64,000 nucleotides of DNA from Corella eumyota (lineage: Eukaryota; Chordata; Ascidiacea; Phlebobranchia; Corellidae): NCBI GenBank assembly GCA_963082875.1, contig OY720097.1, positions 17,058,501 to 17,122,500 of the forward strand, in the 5' to 3' direction. The notes beneath the pieces were generated by a model, which was not told where the DNA came from, did not search any database, and saw only the letters and a list, made by a program, of their open reading frames with translations. Shown piece by piece: positions 47,787-60,496 of the stretch; position 1 is the stretch's first letter, and every line of letters starts with the position of its first letter. Both the position numbers and the translations under genes were made by a program.

Positions 47787-50700
47787 CCTGTCGTAACCCC
47801 GTCACGTGGCAAGGGCGTGGGAAAAACTTTAAAATGCAATTTGCATTTTTTTAATAAGTGCATTGTAATTTTTAGGTCTTACATGTTGAAAAATTTGGCA
47901 GTTTGCTTTTTTTTCAAATTTTATATAATAATTTAATATATTCAAATTTAATAACGGGTTTTTCAAAGTAGTTTAACGCTAACAAAATTTTAAATCTGCA
48001 CAAAAAATTCGGGTTGCATAACCTAAAAATAGAATTGTGGGTCTCGTTTTAAAAAGGTGTTTTTCCGTTCAAACAATTTTGTGCTGTTGAACTAATACAG
48101 AAAAATTGAAAAATTTTGCAAAATAATACAGTTGCGGGTTAGCTGTGGTTCTAATCTGATACTTTACTATGCTTACACGTCAGATTAGGCGCCATTTACA
48201 CCTTAATTACACTTGTAAAACGAAGCACTGGCCTCTACAGGTGTCGAAATAATTAGATTTGCAGTCACTTTATTGTTTCAGAAGTCAGAAAGGCAAGACT
48301 GTTAGGCTGATAGGTTGAACAGACAGCATTGTAATACACTTTAAAAATAGGTGAAGCAGTTTGTTAAATTTAGAAAGGAATTTCGAACGATAAATATAAT
48401 TGACAATATTAGGTTTTTTAAACTTTTAACCGAGTCAAGGCTAAGGCATTTATTTGTAGATTCGACTTTTCGGCATTTTTCGAAACCTAAATGAAAAGGA
48501 AAATTAGCAAACAAGACAAATTTGGATCTTTGCTTAAGAGTTAAGATTTAGTAGGCACCCATTTAATCCCTTAAAGTATGCTTACTATTCAAAACATTAG
48601 CTACTGTCTATAACAAGATTATAAACCGTTAAAAGACAGGAGTTACCTCGCCTTACATAACCTATCAACAGTTGGCAAAATTGTTACAAATTAAAAAAAA
48701 AATTGCAAATTTTAAAAAATATGTATTTTTTTGAAACAACCAGCAAAAATTGTTAGGTATTTTTTAAACATAATCGTTGTGTTGTAATAGCACATCCATA
48801 ATGGCACAAGTATTTAATCAGCATTTATTTTGTTTCGTTCATCAAATTATCAGTTTGGAGATATCAATTATGACACTTAAAAACTTAAAGCCATTTTCAA
48901 ATACAAAAGTTTGCCGGAAATCGAAAGATTAATTGAAATTTCGACCTTTTTAAAACATGTTATTTAAATTTCGAGAAATCCATTATTTAAAATCAACTCT
49001 GCAATGAAACAAAATAAAATATATAATTTTAAAAACGATTTGTGTTTAGCGCCGTGTAAAAATCGTCTAATTTAAATATTTCAAAACGATTAAAAAATAT
49101 TTTATATTCGTACATCAAAAAATAAATCCCCTCTTGTGTGTATTCTATTACTAACAAAAGCTATTTTTAAAAATATTACAAATTACTAACTCAACTGGTT
49201 TAGTCACAAGCAACTATATGAGCCTTATGACGTCACCGCATTAGTGGAGTTAGTGATAAGGCCAATGCACCGCACCTCTATTTTATCGGACTACAAATAT
49301 TATGTTGTAACACGGGGCATACTTCGAATGGTTTCTGAAAAAAGCTTTGTCATTTAATCCTAAGTAAGACTTTTTACATTTCTAGGGAACATCACAAAAA
49401 TATGTTTTAAAATCTTAAAAAAATAAAGTTTTTTTAAATTTCTAATGACATTTTTAAAATTGTCTACATTTTTAACTATAGACATCAGGTTAAAAAAACA
49501 AATTTTTTTGATTTCAACCATTTTTAAAATAGTCTTGCGCAAAACACAAGATGACGTCATAATCAGTAGCGGTAAACCAACAGGCACTTGAAGTCCGCGA
49601 CAAAACAAGATCGGAGTGTGATTTTAATTTACCGTAATTACGAGGTCCTTTGTTCGAAATTGCTTTCACGAATTTCACACTTTTCAAGAATGAATCACCG
49701 GCAAGAATTTATTTGTCACGTGATCTGTAATCAAAGAGAGCTTCCGTATTTAATTAGCGAGTCACTGAATTATTTTAAGCGGCAACTTCCAATAAAAAAT
49801 TAATTTTTGATTAAAAAATAATCACAGTTTAGAAAATTAAGAAAAGGGTCTTTAAAAAATTGGAAAATAAAAAAATGTTTTTTTTTTAAACATAATTATT
49901 TTTTTAAATAAAAGGCTAATAATAAAATAACAATTTTATATATTATTTTTATTTTTTTGGCCTTAATTGCAAAATTAATATATAATTAAGTAATAACATA
50001 GGAAAATTTTTATGAACAAAACCAAATTAGATCAAATATCAGACAAATCACAAAAATTTCCCAAATCTGCCCTTTATGTTGTTTGTTTATTAAGTAATTT
50101 TTAAAGTACAGTGATGCTATTTAAAACTAAGTCGGTTGCTTTAAACTTTTTTTTTTGGAACGCCACCCACAACACTTAAATATCAAGATTTTAAATAATT
50201 TGACCTTACGCCATAATTAAATGCTTGTAAATGACGCCTTATGTTATTCGATGATATTTGGATCAGCCTAAGCACTTGAGCAGCCCTATGTTAAACTTAT
50301 ATATAAAGTGTGCCAATTTGTAAAACGTTTATAGATTTTCGGCGGAAAATTTGTTTACGATTAGTTGTAGGCAAATATCAGCATAACTAATTAGCAATAG
50401 ACAGTCATTAAATCCTGTGTCATTAAAACGGCTTATCCACTTAAGTGTGGAGGTAAACCACGCAAAATTAAACGGCCACACCTAATCTTAGAACATGTTG
50501 CTGGAAATTAATTTATCTCAAAAATAATCGAGTAATAATAGTTTTGAAAAGCGTGCCAGATTAAAAATACATTACAGCCCTTCAAAAGAACAAATTCTCC
50601 CTTGAACATTCGCATTTTTTAAGATTTTCTACGTAAATAAAATTATTGAGAATGTTTTTTTAATTTGTTTTCGAATTGACCTGCAAAATTTACTGAAATT

Positions 50701-52479
50701 TTTTTAAGTAACGTTTAGTTTTATAGGCTAGCATTTCGCCAATGCAATAACACATTCTTAACATCAAGTACAAAATAATGCAAAAATAGGATTAACTCTG
50801 GTCACCCCATGAGTTTCAAGACCTCCCAGGAAAAACTGGAATTTATTACAAGTAACGTAATCTTTCCATGCCAAATCTAGAACTTTAGAACAAAGCCTTT
50901 CGTTGTTAAAAATAGAAATAATCTCGAAACGAAAAATAACAAAAAAATGATGACGTTTTTTTTAAGTAAATTGAAAACAGTTCGCTCCCCGTCAATTCGT
51001 TATGACGTCATAAAGCCAGCATTTCAATGCAGCAACGTTCGACTTTCGAATTTTTTTACAAAATTAAAAGCGAAAGGAATTATGATGTCATATAATCCGT
51101 TTGATGTTGTGCACCGGAGCGTGACAAATGCGGGTGACACGCGTCTTTCTTTGATGTTCAATCAGGCGTGACTTGTTATATGCATTAGTTACTCCCGACG
51201 AACGGATTTTCGAGAATTAAAATCGATCTCACGCCACTTCACCGACCCAAGACAATCTTAAAATTTTACACATAACTCCAATGGCGTTAATATCACTTCA
51301 GCAAAATCTCCAACTAGTATTGGAAACTAGGTGACTACTGACTAGGATAACTAAAGTAGTAGGAGTAGTATATAGAAGGCTGTTAAACCAGTGTTACTAT
51401 ATCGAGAACAAATGAAGGTGGATAAAGGGTATTTTACCTCATTTCTGGCAAATTCTAAACCAAAAATTTCCACATAAATAAAACATGGGAAAACCGTTAA
51501 AAAAACATTATAATAAAGTGCTCAAATCTATGGGATAACCTTTTTTTTTATAAAAAACCGCAGCAAAAACAGAACGCCGAGCGAGCAAAAATAGCCAGAA
51601 TAATCTCGCCAAGTGTAATCCCAAGTGTTTATGTCTCTTATCCGTCGTAATAACTACATGTAACCGTGACGTACCACCGCTAATATGACGTAATAATTGA
51701 AATGCGGCATGGTCACCATTGGTCAATGTGACATGATTGACAGGTGGGACCAGTATCAAAGCACGGCGTGGCACTGTTAGCTCGACATTGACACAAATTA
51801 TTTTGTTTTTTTGAATGTGGGTGGCTTGTTTTCCAACCAAACACAAAAAATCGTATTTTTTGTACTTTTTTTAAAAAGTAATTAAAAATAAAACCAGTTG
51901 TATTTTTATAGATCCTAATTTGTTTTTGTAAAATATAAATAGGGTTGTTTACAGAAAAAAAAGCAGTACAGCGAGTGAAATTTTTGAAAATCATAATCCA
52001 TACCAACTATTTACAACGTGGCAGCACTTAAAATAATTGCGGCCACCATTTTATTTTTAGCCAGGCTATATGAAGTAGTCGGGTTGTTGGTCAGATTTTA
52101 TCGTGTACAGCGGGATTATTGCCTAATTTTTGAGCGAGTTAATTACGGCAGAAATCTTTAAATCTTCCCTTTTATTATGACAGGACTCGCTGGGCAGCGA
52201 TCAAAGGTTTTGTAGCCTGTTAAGATAGCTCTTTGAAGTGACGTCGGACCAAGGAAAAAAGGGAAAACGCGAGACGATTTGGAATAAAACTCACCGTACT
52301 GAAGAGAATATATTCAGTACAGAGAAGTCGGCAGAACAGACTTCAACCAAAAACAATAAAATTTGACTTGACACTAAATTTAATTTCAACAAAATTTAGT
52401 ATTTTCGTGAAAACAAGATCTGACATTGGAGGCTATCGAACTCATTTAGCGGGAAAAGGCTCGGATTTTACGGCAGAAA
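47787..52479. other. Intergenic region upstream of the Dickkopf-like gene
   Basis: No gene could be supported. Open stretches at 50947-51171 (+) and 51508-51846 (-) are longer than neighbours but show no domain and no partner exons. TGACGTCA sites lie near 49229, 49552 and 51003. The last ~250 bp are less AT-rich and probably hold the promoter and 5' UTR of the next gene. Confidence 0.5.
52296..52320 (+). promoter_or_regulatory. Short hairpin near the Dickkopf-like 5' end
   Basis: GTACTGAA and TTCAGTAC form perfect 8-bp arms around a 9-base loop, 160 bp before the start codon. If transcribed it would sit in the 5' UTR. Function unknown. Confidence 0.4.
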
Positions 52480-55400
52480 ATGTGGATTTCGAAAGCGGTG
52501 TTAGTCACATTCATTCTGCTTCATTTTCTTGAAGTGGATGTTTGTGAGTCGAAAGACAGTTCGGTTGCTTTAATGCCCAGTGGTAAACGAGGTGGCTCCG
52601 TAAGTCGAGGTCATCATCATGTTGCAGAAACAAAGCATGGAGAAAAACGAAAGGTAGGATTCCATTAAAATTTTTTGTTTTAATCAAAATTCAAACTGCA
52701 AGAATTACGTTTGTTGACGTTTGTGTAATTTTTAAAAATAGTTTATATTCTAATCACGCCACTGCCAAAATATTACACGAAATTACCCAGCGCTTCAGGT
52801 ATGCAGTTCGGTTTTGCGATAAGCTTATTTAGATGTTGTTAAGGTTTCGTGCAATGTATATCTACGTCTTAACCGCATTGGCCTCATACGTTCGCTACAA
52901 ATTAAATTAACTCAAGTCAATTACCGCTTGTCAGAGCATAGATGAGTATTGCAAGCTCGGATAGGTAATGGTTTTCAACATTACAAGCTGACAAGAGCTT
53001 AGCTTAAGAAATAATTAACCCAAGCCCTCATTTTACTGCTTTATCGTTTTATGTCTATGCTTGTTGACGGATTGGAAAATTCAAAGCCACTTCAGACCTT
53101 TCGATCTATGCCCACAATCGGTGGCCTTGTTAATTGACGCTGTTTGTTCAAATGTGGCCATGAATATACACATGGTTCAGTTCAACCGGGTATTATATCA
53201 GTTGTATTATAACGGTAAACACCAATATCAATCCTTGCAGGAAAGGTTAAGGCTCGAGATAACGCCAAGCTTAAAGTGTGCGCTCGATCTGAAAATTGAT
53301 AACCAGCGTTCAACAAGGGCATTAGTTTAAACTTGATGCAAATCTAAGTTAAAACTGAGTTACATATCTTAATGATAACTCACATTAGCGCGTTATATGC
53401 CTTTTTAAGCACACACTACCTTTACACATTTCTAATACCTAGGTAAATCAACGTCAGGTAAACAAAAGTTAAGTTCCCATACTTAAAGATAAATTTTAAG
53501 TTTTCAAGTCTATTAAATACGCGCCATGGTTTTTTGATCTGTTTGTTCTTTTGACAGCATTTAGTGCTGTACAAACTACTTCGGGCCCATAGTCTACAAC
53601 ATATCGACTTCACTGTGTGTGTAGATTTTTTCAAAAAAATGTGCTAACAAAACAACTAAGGTTTCCTTAGATCATTCTTTTCTTAAAATGTATTGTTGAC
53701 CCTTTAAAAGAACAACTAACAGAACACAAAACAACGATTATTAAACATAAACATTGGTGCATTTATATTTATAGAATTATAGGTTAGGTTGTTTTTTTTT
53801 CTATGCAAGTTTTGCACTTTAGTGATAGCGTTTAAATTGTTTTTATATTTAAAATTATTACATTTTTTTCTAATAGTCTTTGACGATAAATAAATATACC
53901 TATACTCATTTTATTTTAATTTTCCACCATTTAAAGTTAGGAAAATTTTGTTATTAAAAAGAAATTTTGAAGTTACGAGCTAAGACTAACAGCCCTTGTA
54001 CGACACCAATCGGCAGAAAACTCGAAAAATATTGGTCTTTTACAAAAAGTTATTTGTTTTTAATTACGTGACTTTTGAGCAGTAAATATGTCTCAGTGTT
54101 CAAATGCCGGATAACATGTCTTCAAAACGTCCGAAATCTTTCAGCATGCCGTAAAAGCGTATTTTGGTCGCGCGGTCCTTTGTACGGAACCAAACATCGA
54201 ATTTTCGGGTTTCGATTTCAACTGCTGATAATCGCTAACCCCCAGTGCCTTTAAATTCACCTGTGACATAACAATAGGGTGCAGGCAACAAAGGGTCCGC
54301 CGACAAGTGTTAACAAGTTAGTTGTCTATGTATCGCCTGATTTTTGTCCAACTCTGACCGCATTTTTTTCTACAGTTTTACTTGAAAAATTTTCCGTTAT
54401 TTTGCCTAGCTTATGTTTGTTATATTCGAAATCGTTCGCGCGTAAATTCGAAGCAAAACTGTCAAAAAATAAAACCCTTGAAAGGTTATGGGCGTAAACG
54501 ACAGCTGTTTATTGGAATGTTTATACGAACTCCCACAACTTACTATATTTGCGCACCAGTCCTTTCATTGCCGCTAAATTATAATGATTTTGGTGCGTTA
54601 AACACGCTTGGGTGTCCTTGAAGACACGTATCACGCAAAAACGTGTTAAAATTTATATTTTTGGCACTTTACTTTTGAAAGAACTTTAAATTTAAACACC
54701 TAATGGGTCAGAACGACTTTTCTTATTTTGTCGGAATTTTCGTGATATTGGGTTAGCACCTGTTAACATGGAATGACAATTTAAGATGTCATTTCCTGCT
54801 TTGATATCGAAACGGGAAACGCAAATAAATACCGAACTCACTTTACTTTAAAACAACTTTTTTAATGCAATTACTCCTGAAGGTTAAAGCTTAATTAGTT
54901 GAAACTAAATTTTGACAAAGTTGTTTAATGTCAAAGTTTTTTAAATTATTTTTTTGACCTTCTCGAATAAATTAGGCCACGTGACATATTACAGCGTCTG
55001 TTTTTGTTAGTAGGAGCCATTTTTTTCGTGAACTCAAAAAAATAAACTTTTTATTGGATCTAAACGAAGCGGACCAAAAAAGCTGGGCCAACAAAAACAA
55101 ACGGCGGCGAAGCGCTTTGATGCGATCTCGTTTCTTTCGGCATAAATAAACAAGGCGAAAAAATGAGACGTTTTCAATTTGCTGGTCCAAAAATTGAACA
55201 ATATAACCGACTGTATCGTTTACTAAAACAATCGAGTCTCGACAAACTTTTACTAAGCCACAAAGATGTTAGTTGTAGGGCCTTAACTTATCTTAATTAA
55301 ATATTAATACACATAATAACAAAATAACAAACACTAAACCTCAAAAAGGGGAGTACAACTAGTTTTTATGGGTAATTTACATATAGTAACGATGCTGCTA

Positions 55401-58400
55401 AACAAAGACTGCTGCCATGGGACTTAAAAAAAAATACATGCAACGTTATTGATGTTTGTCAGGTTGAATATAAAAAATAATTCTGATAAATGACTAGCAT
55501 CTGTGTCAATTGCGTTGCTTTATCCGATCTTTGTTGTAGCTGTGTCCGATTAATTTTGGGCTTCTAAACCATAAGTTATGGTTTTGGAAATAAGATTTAC
55601 GAATTCTTGTTGTCCCAGGTGTTAAACCTATAAGAAGGTCGACCTTTTTTTTAAAATCTCAATAAATTTTACTTTTAAGTAGGAAGCGGTTCCTTACGTC
55701 AGGCATTTCCGTTTTAAACCTTTTAACCAATTTAGGTTAGGCTTTGATTTATGGGTAACGTGATCGCGTTTTGTTTTTAAAGAACAAACGGATTTGAAGG
55801 CGGTTTTGTTTTCTGCAAAAAAAGCGTAGCAAATTCAAAACAAAATTTATTGTCTTTCCGTAATCTTTTTTTTCGATTTCGTCAAGGCTGCTCTCAAGCG
55901 ATGAATTTACACAAAGAAAAAATTTTGCCCGCTCTACGGTATATGTTTCGCAATTTCCGAACCACAAAAATGTACACAAACTCGCTTAAGACATTAGTAA
56001 ACGTAAGCCCAAATAACACTTAATAATATTCCGAAAACATTAAGCAAACGTCATAAACCGCAGTTAGATTAGGGTAATATTTTATACCGATGAACGCTAA
56101 AGTTTGCTCTTCAATTTGTGTTACGTATTCTCGTGTATTTTAAAGTGATTTTCGAAGGTTTTGACAGACGTGAATATACTTGAGTCGGTCTGGCCACCTG
56201 TTCGCTTTTCCCGATAATCTCATAAATACGAAATCTCCGATTCGTTTATGATGAAATATTAGACTATTATTCGCTATGACCTGCTCTGTCGGCAAAAGTC
56301 CTTTGATTTCGGTTGCTCGAGACACGCGCGCTACGTTTTAATGAGTTTTAAATCTTCATTTACAATTCGGCAGATCTTTTTCTTTCATTTTGCATGTTTA
56401 AAACCATATCAATGCAACCTGTAAAACTCTTTGGCTACAAAGACAATGGATAACTAATCGTTCGCGGTGCTAAGAGGGTTCAAAATCGGATTATTCATGA
56501 TTTTTATCTTAGGTTTGCGAGTTAATTAAGTTGAGGCTAGGTCGAATATACACAACAGAACGGACAGATGTTTTTATTTCGTAACTTGACGTTTCAAAAT
56601 AAACCCCCCACCTTATTTTACTCTGGTTTATGTAAACATCGTTTTTAGAGAACAATCCTATGATAATATCTCGGCTCAGATACGTGACCTTGACGAAAAC
56701 AAAATTTAATGAAGTCATTTTATTACATCACTGTTACATGTGTTATATTGAGTCAATGCTAGTTTAAACTTGTTGGTAATAGGGGATATTATTTTAAGTT
56801 TAATTCGTTTTGTGAATACCTAGTTGAAATAGCAAGTTTATAAGAAAAATTCCGCGAAATTGAGAGTAAAAATAAACACAATCCCCCATCGTGATATTCC
56901 CCTATCTGTAAAGGAATCACTTTCAAATTCCATTCCTTATTTAACCCGGCGATGGTTTGGTCTCGAAACGTTTTTCACACGAATTCACGTCACTTAAACA
57001 TCGTTTAATAACTCGTACAAATAACTACAAGCAAGGGGGCCCTCGAGATCGAATTAGCTGGCGCTAAAAAATGCCGTTGTTTTTATTGTGTCATAATCGG
57101 AGCTAAAATTAAGGAAATTGAGTCACAGAAACGACTTATTACTTAACGCATTCGAAATTCAAAATTGTTATTTTAAATATTGCGCTTATGTGAATGGTAT
57201 TAAAGATTACAGACTGATCTCTATCTCGAAGAAAAACATTGCGATCTGCGGCGTCGCATTCAAATAATACCGGCGACTTCAATCGGCAGAGTCCCATTGT
57301 TTATTTATGTGCGGTATCGTTTCGAGCCCGGGAGCTTTCACTACTTCGGCGGGAAATCGCACAGCTGGTGTCGGCTAAACCGTAAATACCTGTCCGTTGA
57401 CAACCGAGACTTAAATGTTTACTTTAACAATGAAGTCCAGTCGCAATAATAATTGACTTGACAATTGTTTGATCGCGGGTGATAATGAACGACGGCTGTG
57501 ACGTCACAATGCCAACCTTGTCGATTGGTTTCCAGCCTAATCTGTTTCGGTAAATTTAATTTTCCGAGAATTTTCAATTAAAATATTTTAGGCGACCGCA
57601 AATATTTAACTGTTATATAATTCTTACCAACACAGAGGCGCAAGGTTCAATGTCGCATAAACTTAAGAGAGATTGCAAATAAAAATTAAATTTTATCGTC
57701 TTTTTACCGTAAAATTTCGTCATTTGCAAAGTGGTTGTTACACGTTTATTTTAAACGCAAAAAGTCCCTTAAAATTGGTATAGGCCAATAATTTAGAAAA
57801 AAAAAAGAAATCAAATATTAAGGGTTCTCGTATGACGAACATTGGCATTTCTGTAAAATGTCGTGATCTTTTGTTTATGTAAGATTTGCACCAGATCGGA
57901 AATTGTCTTTTTTCGCTTGGGATGAAATACGTCATTGAGGATAAAGTCATTTTATTCAGACCCAGCTTGTCACTCAACTCGGCGAATAAAAGCGACGATG
58001 TGGAATTGAAATTTGATGTTTGTGACTGCTTTATCGATGTTTAAGATAAGAGCGTCACGTGTTGGAGAATTTTGTAGCGCCGTGTATTCATAAACAGACT
58101 TAGCCCGACTTCAAAGGCCTTAATGCGAATAAGTCAAATGTTTACTTCCGAATATTATGATCTAAGCCGGTTAATTAATTCACGGTTTGAAGTTATTTTT
58201 CAATTAATTCAACCTTATTTCGGCTTATACTGATAAGCACAGCAAACAGAGAGCGCGGATTGTAAAAACAAACACATTTATCAACTAATTACCTGAATAT
58301 TAAGTTTGCCTGGGTCCCCATGTTATCTGATAGCTATTACAAGCTACAGAAAATACAGTAATTCCTTGCTTTGATTTTACAAATCGATAAATACACGAAC

Positions 58401-60496
58401 ATGGCTAATGTAAACAAACATGAACATTTCAACTTTAACATGTCAACGACATTCCCTTTTGACGTCACATATTATTATTTGTGGTGAGTGGAAAATGAAG
58501 TGAGAGGTAGTGATTACTTGGTATCACGTTCTAGTTAGCAATCTGTCGTGTGTACAAACCTACTTCAGTGCAGGCGGCAAGCGGTGCTTGTTTAAGCAAT
58601 ATGGCGCGTTAATTGACGGCGAAGTTTACATTAAACTCGAGATTTAGGTTTTTAATCGGCCGTCAGCTATCATCAAACGCCGGGCAAACCAAGTCACTAT
58701 CAATCATTCCGCGGACGTGTTTTCAAACCTAGGAGGGACTTTTGAATGGGAGAACGAGTTATGTAGGACAAGGTGACGGACATTGTTTCGCCGTGGGGGC
58801 GCGCTTTGATCAATTTACAATGGCGGAAAGGCTTGAAGTTGGAAAATCAATTTGTTTTGGCACTCAGCATCGCACGCCATAAATATATCCACGTGTCAGA
58901 ACGAAACAGACTAATCAAATATTTCTCCGTAGCAAGATTAATCCACTAGGTCGGTCCGTTTGATTTATAACGAGGCGGGTGGTTTCGCAAACTTGGTCAT
59001 CTATGGTTTATTCTCAGGTTAGCGAGATTACAGGCACTGATCCTCACGGGGGGTACTGGGTGTAGCCAAGGTAACACGTACGGCCCCACAAAACTTTCAA
59101 TCAAAATCTAAAGGCTTAAAATGCGCTTGGTTGCCCCTGTATTACATAGAACCACCCAAACCTATATCTTAAAACGTGCAAAAACTTCCGAACATGACGT
59201 CATAAAAAAACCTGTAGTTGTACATCATTTAAGTTAAATTAAGGCCTTCTGCGCGCACTCTGCCTTACCTAATTTACGTTACATCTTTAAAATTGGGAGT
59301 GAGGCGGAATCATGTGTAAAATAGTACACTATTAGGGCGTGAATAGAACACAACCGTTACGTCACTCAGTTGTAAAAAAGATGAAAGAAAAATAACAATG
59401 GTCTATCGCAAGCTATATCTGTTTGCGGGCTTCCTTTTATTTCAACACATAAAAGCAGTAAAATAACACCCTTTACAGCTGTAACATTAGGCGGGTAATA
59501 CGATTACATAACTTCGTTTGTAACTCAATAAAGCACTGCGTTAAATAAACAGCAAATTGTTATATTTTTAAAATTTAGAAATATTCACTTTTGAAACTCA
59601 GAAGATATATATTTCTGTTTTATTACTTAAAAACATTCAATACCTTAATTTGAAAAAAATAACAATCTATTTCATTTAAGTCAATCCCTAATTTTTTTAT
59701 TTTTAGGGTCGATGTAACAGAAGGATGTGTAAAAATGGCGGCCGAAAATCCGCTCATGCAGATAATGTAAAACGAAGGAAAAAAATGCTGTGCAAGAAAA
59801 ACTTTGACAAGTGCAAGTTGAAGAAAGTTTTACAATGCAAAAACAGGAAATGCATTAAAAAGAACCTTAAGAAATGCAGAAGGCCATTCAAGAAGTGCAA
59901 GAAGGCCAACAACAGACGACCAAAACCCACCAACACACAAAAAATAGTCCCTCCTACCAAAAATGATAGAGTTCTAAAGGGAAACGTGTCAGCAACCTCC
60001 ACCCCAGTCAAGAAAGGTAAATGACGAATTGTAAACAAACCAGTATATTTAGGGGGGAAATCCAGTTAGGCTTAACAATAATTGCACTTATATTTACTTT
60101 AACTTACCTATGAAGTTTTTAATTTTATGATTTTTGTACAGAGGCAAACGAGGTATGCAAAGTAACGTCTGACTGTGCAGGAGGTTTATGTTGTGCGAAG
60201 CATGGACATATTCGAATATGCAAATCTTACATCACCCTAGGCCAGGTAAATTAATGCTTTTTCTAGTTGGCTATAAAAGTGTTTTAGTATAACATTTGTA
60301 GATTTGCCAGAATGATCAAATACTCATGTGTATTTTTTTAGTTTAATAATTGTTTTGATATATTTTACAGATTTGTCCACGTCCTTACAAACGAAAACGA
60401 AGCCCAGAAATGTATGAACAATGCCCCTGCCAGGCTGGTTTATCTTGCTCAAAGTCCGAATCCAGGCACCACACTTGCCAGCTCATGCACACGTGA
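52480..60496 (+). CDS. Dickkopf-family secreted Wnt antagonist
   Basis: Exons 52480-52653, 59707-60016, 60142-60245 and 60371-60496: 714 nt, 237 aa, phases consistent. Residues 1-22 are a signal peptide (AVLVTFILLHFLEVDVCES region). The C-terminal ~65 residues are the Dickkopf Cys-2 (colipase-fold) domain with all ten cysteines: CKVTSDCAGGLCCAKHGHIR, then ICK, QICP, EQCPCQAGLSC and HHTCQ. In vertebrate DKK1/2/4 this domain binds LRP5/6 and blocks canonical Wnt signalling; the same function here follows from family knowledge. The region where Cys-1 is expected (~residues 59-115) is atypical: eight cysteines separated by 4-7 mostly Lys/Arg residues (CKNRKCIKKNLKKC). This would make a very basic, probably heparan-sulphate-binding module (inference). 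Before it lies an S/G/H-rich stretch with a KRGG site; dibasic sites also occur between the domains (KRKR). The subtype cannot be assigned. Confidence 0.9.
52654..59706 (+). other. Long first intron of the Dickkopf-like gene
   Basis: 7.05 kb without tandem arrays and noticeably less AT-rich than other spacers here, especially 54000-59300. No coding exon on either strand was supported; short open stretches near 54279-54621, 55749-55979 and 57738-57977 lack splice partners. Unique, CpG-containing sequence in the first intron of a developmental signalling gene often holds enhancers (inference). Single TGACGTCA sites lie near 57500, 58460 and 59195. Confidence 0.55.

Noticed and set aside
50947-51171. 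74-codon plus-strand open frame beginning MMTFFLSKLK
   Set aside because: More GC than its flanks and tempting as an exon, but no partner exons join in frame and no family was recognised.
51508-51846. 112-codon minus-strand open frame with mixed composition
   Set aside because: No acceptor, donor or poly(A) context that fits, and no domain. It could be conserved noncoding DNA, but I cannot support a gene.
59754-60038. 94-codon hydrophobic open frame on the minus strand
   Set aside because: Antisense shadow of the lysine-rich Dickkopf exon: Lys codons read backwards give Phe and Leu.
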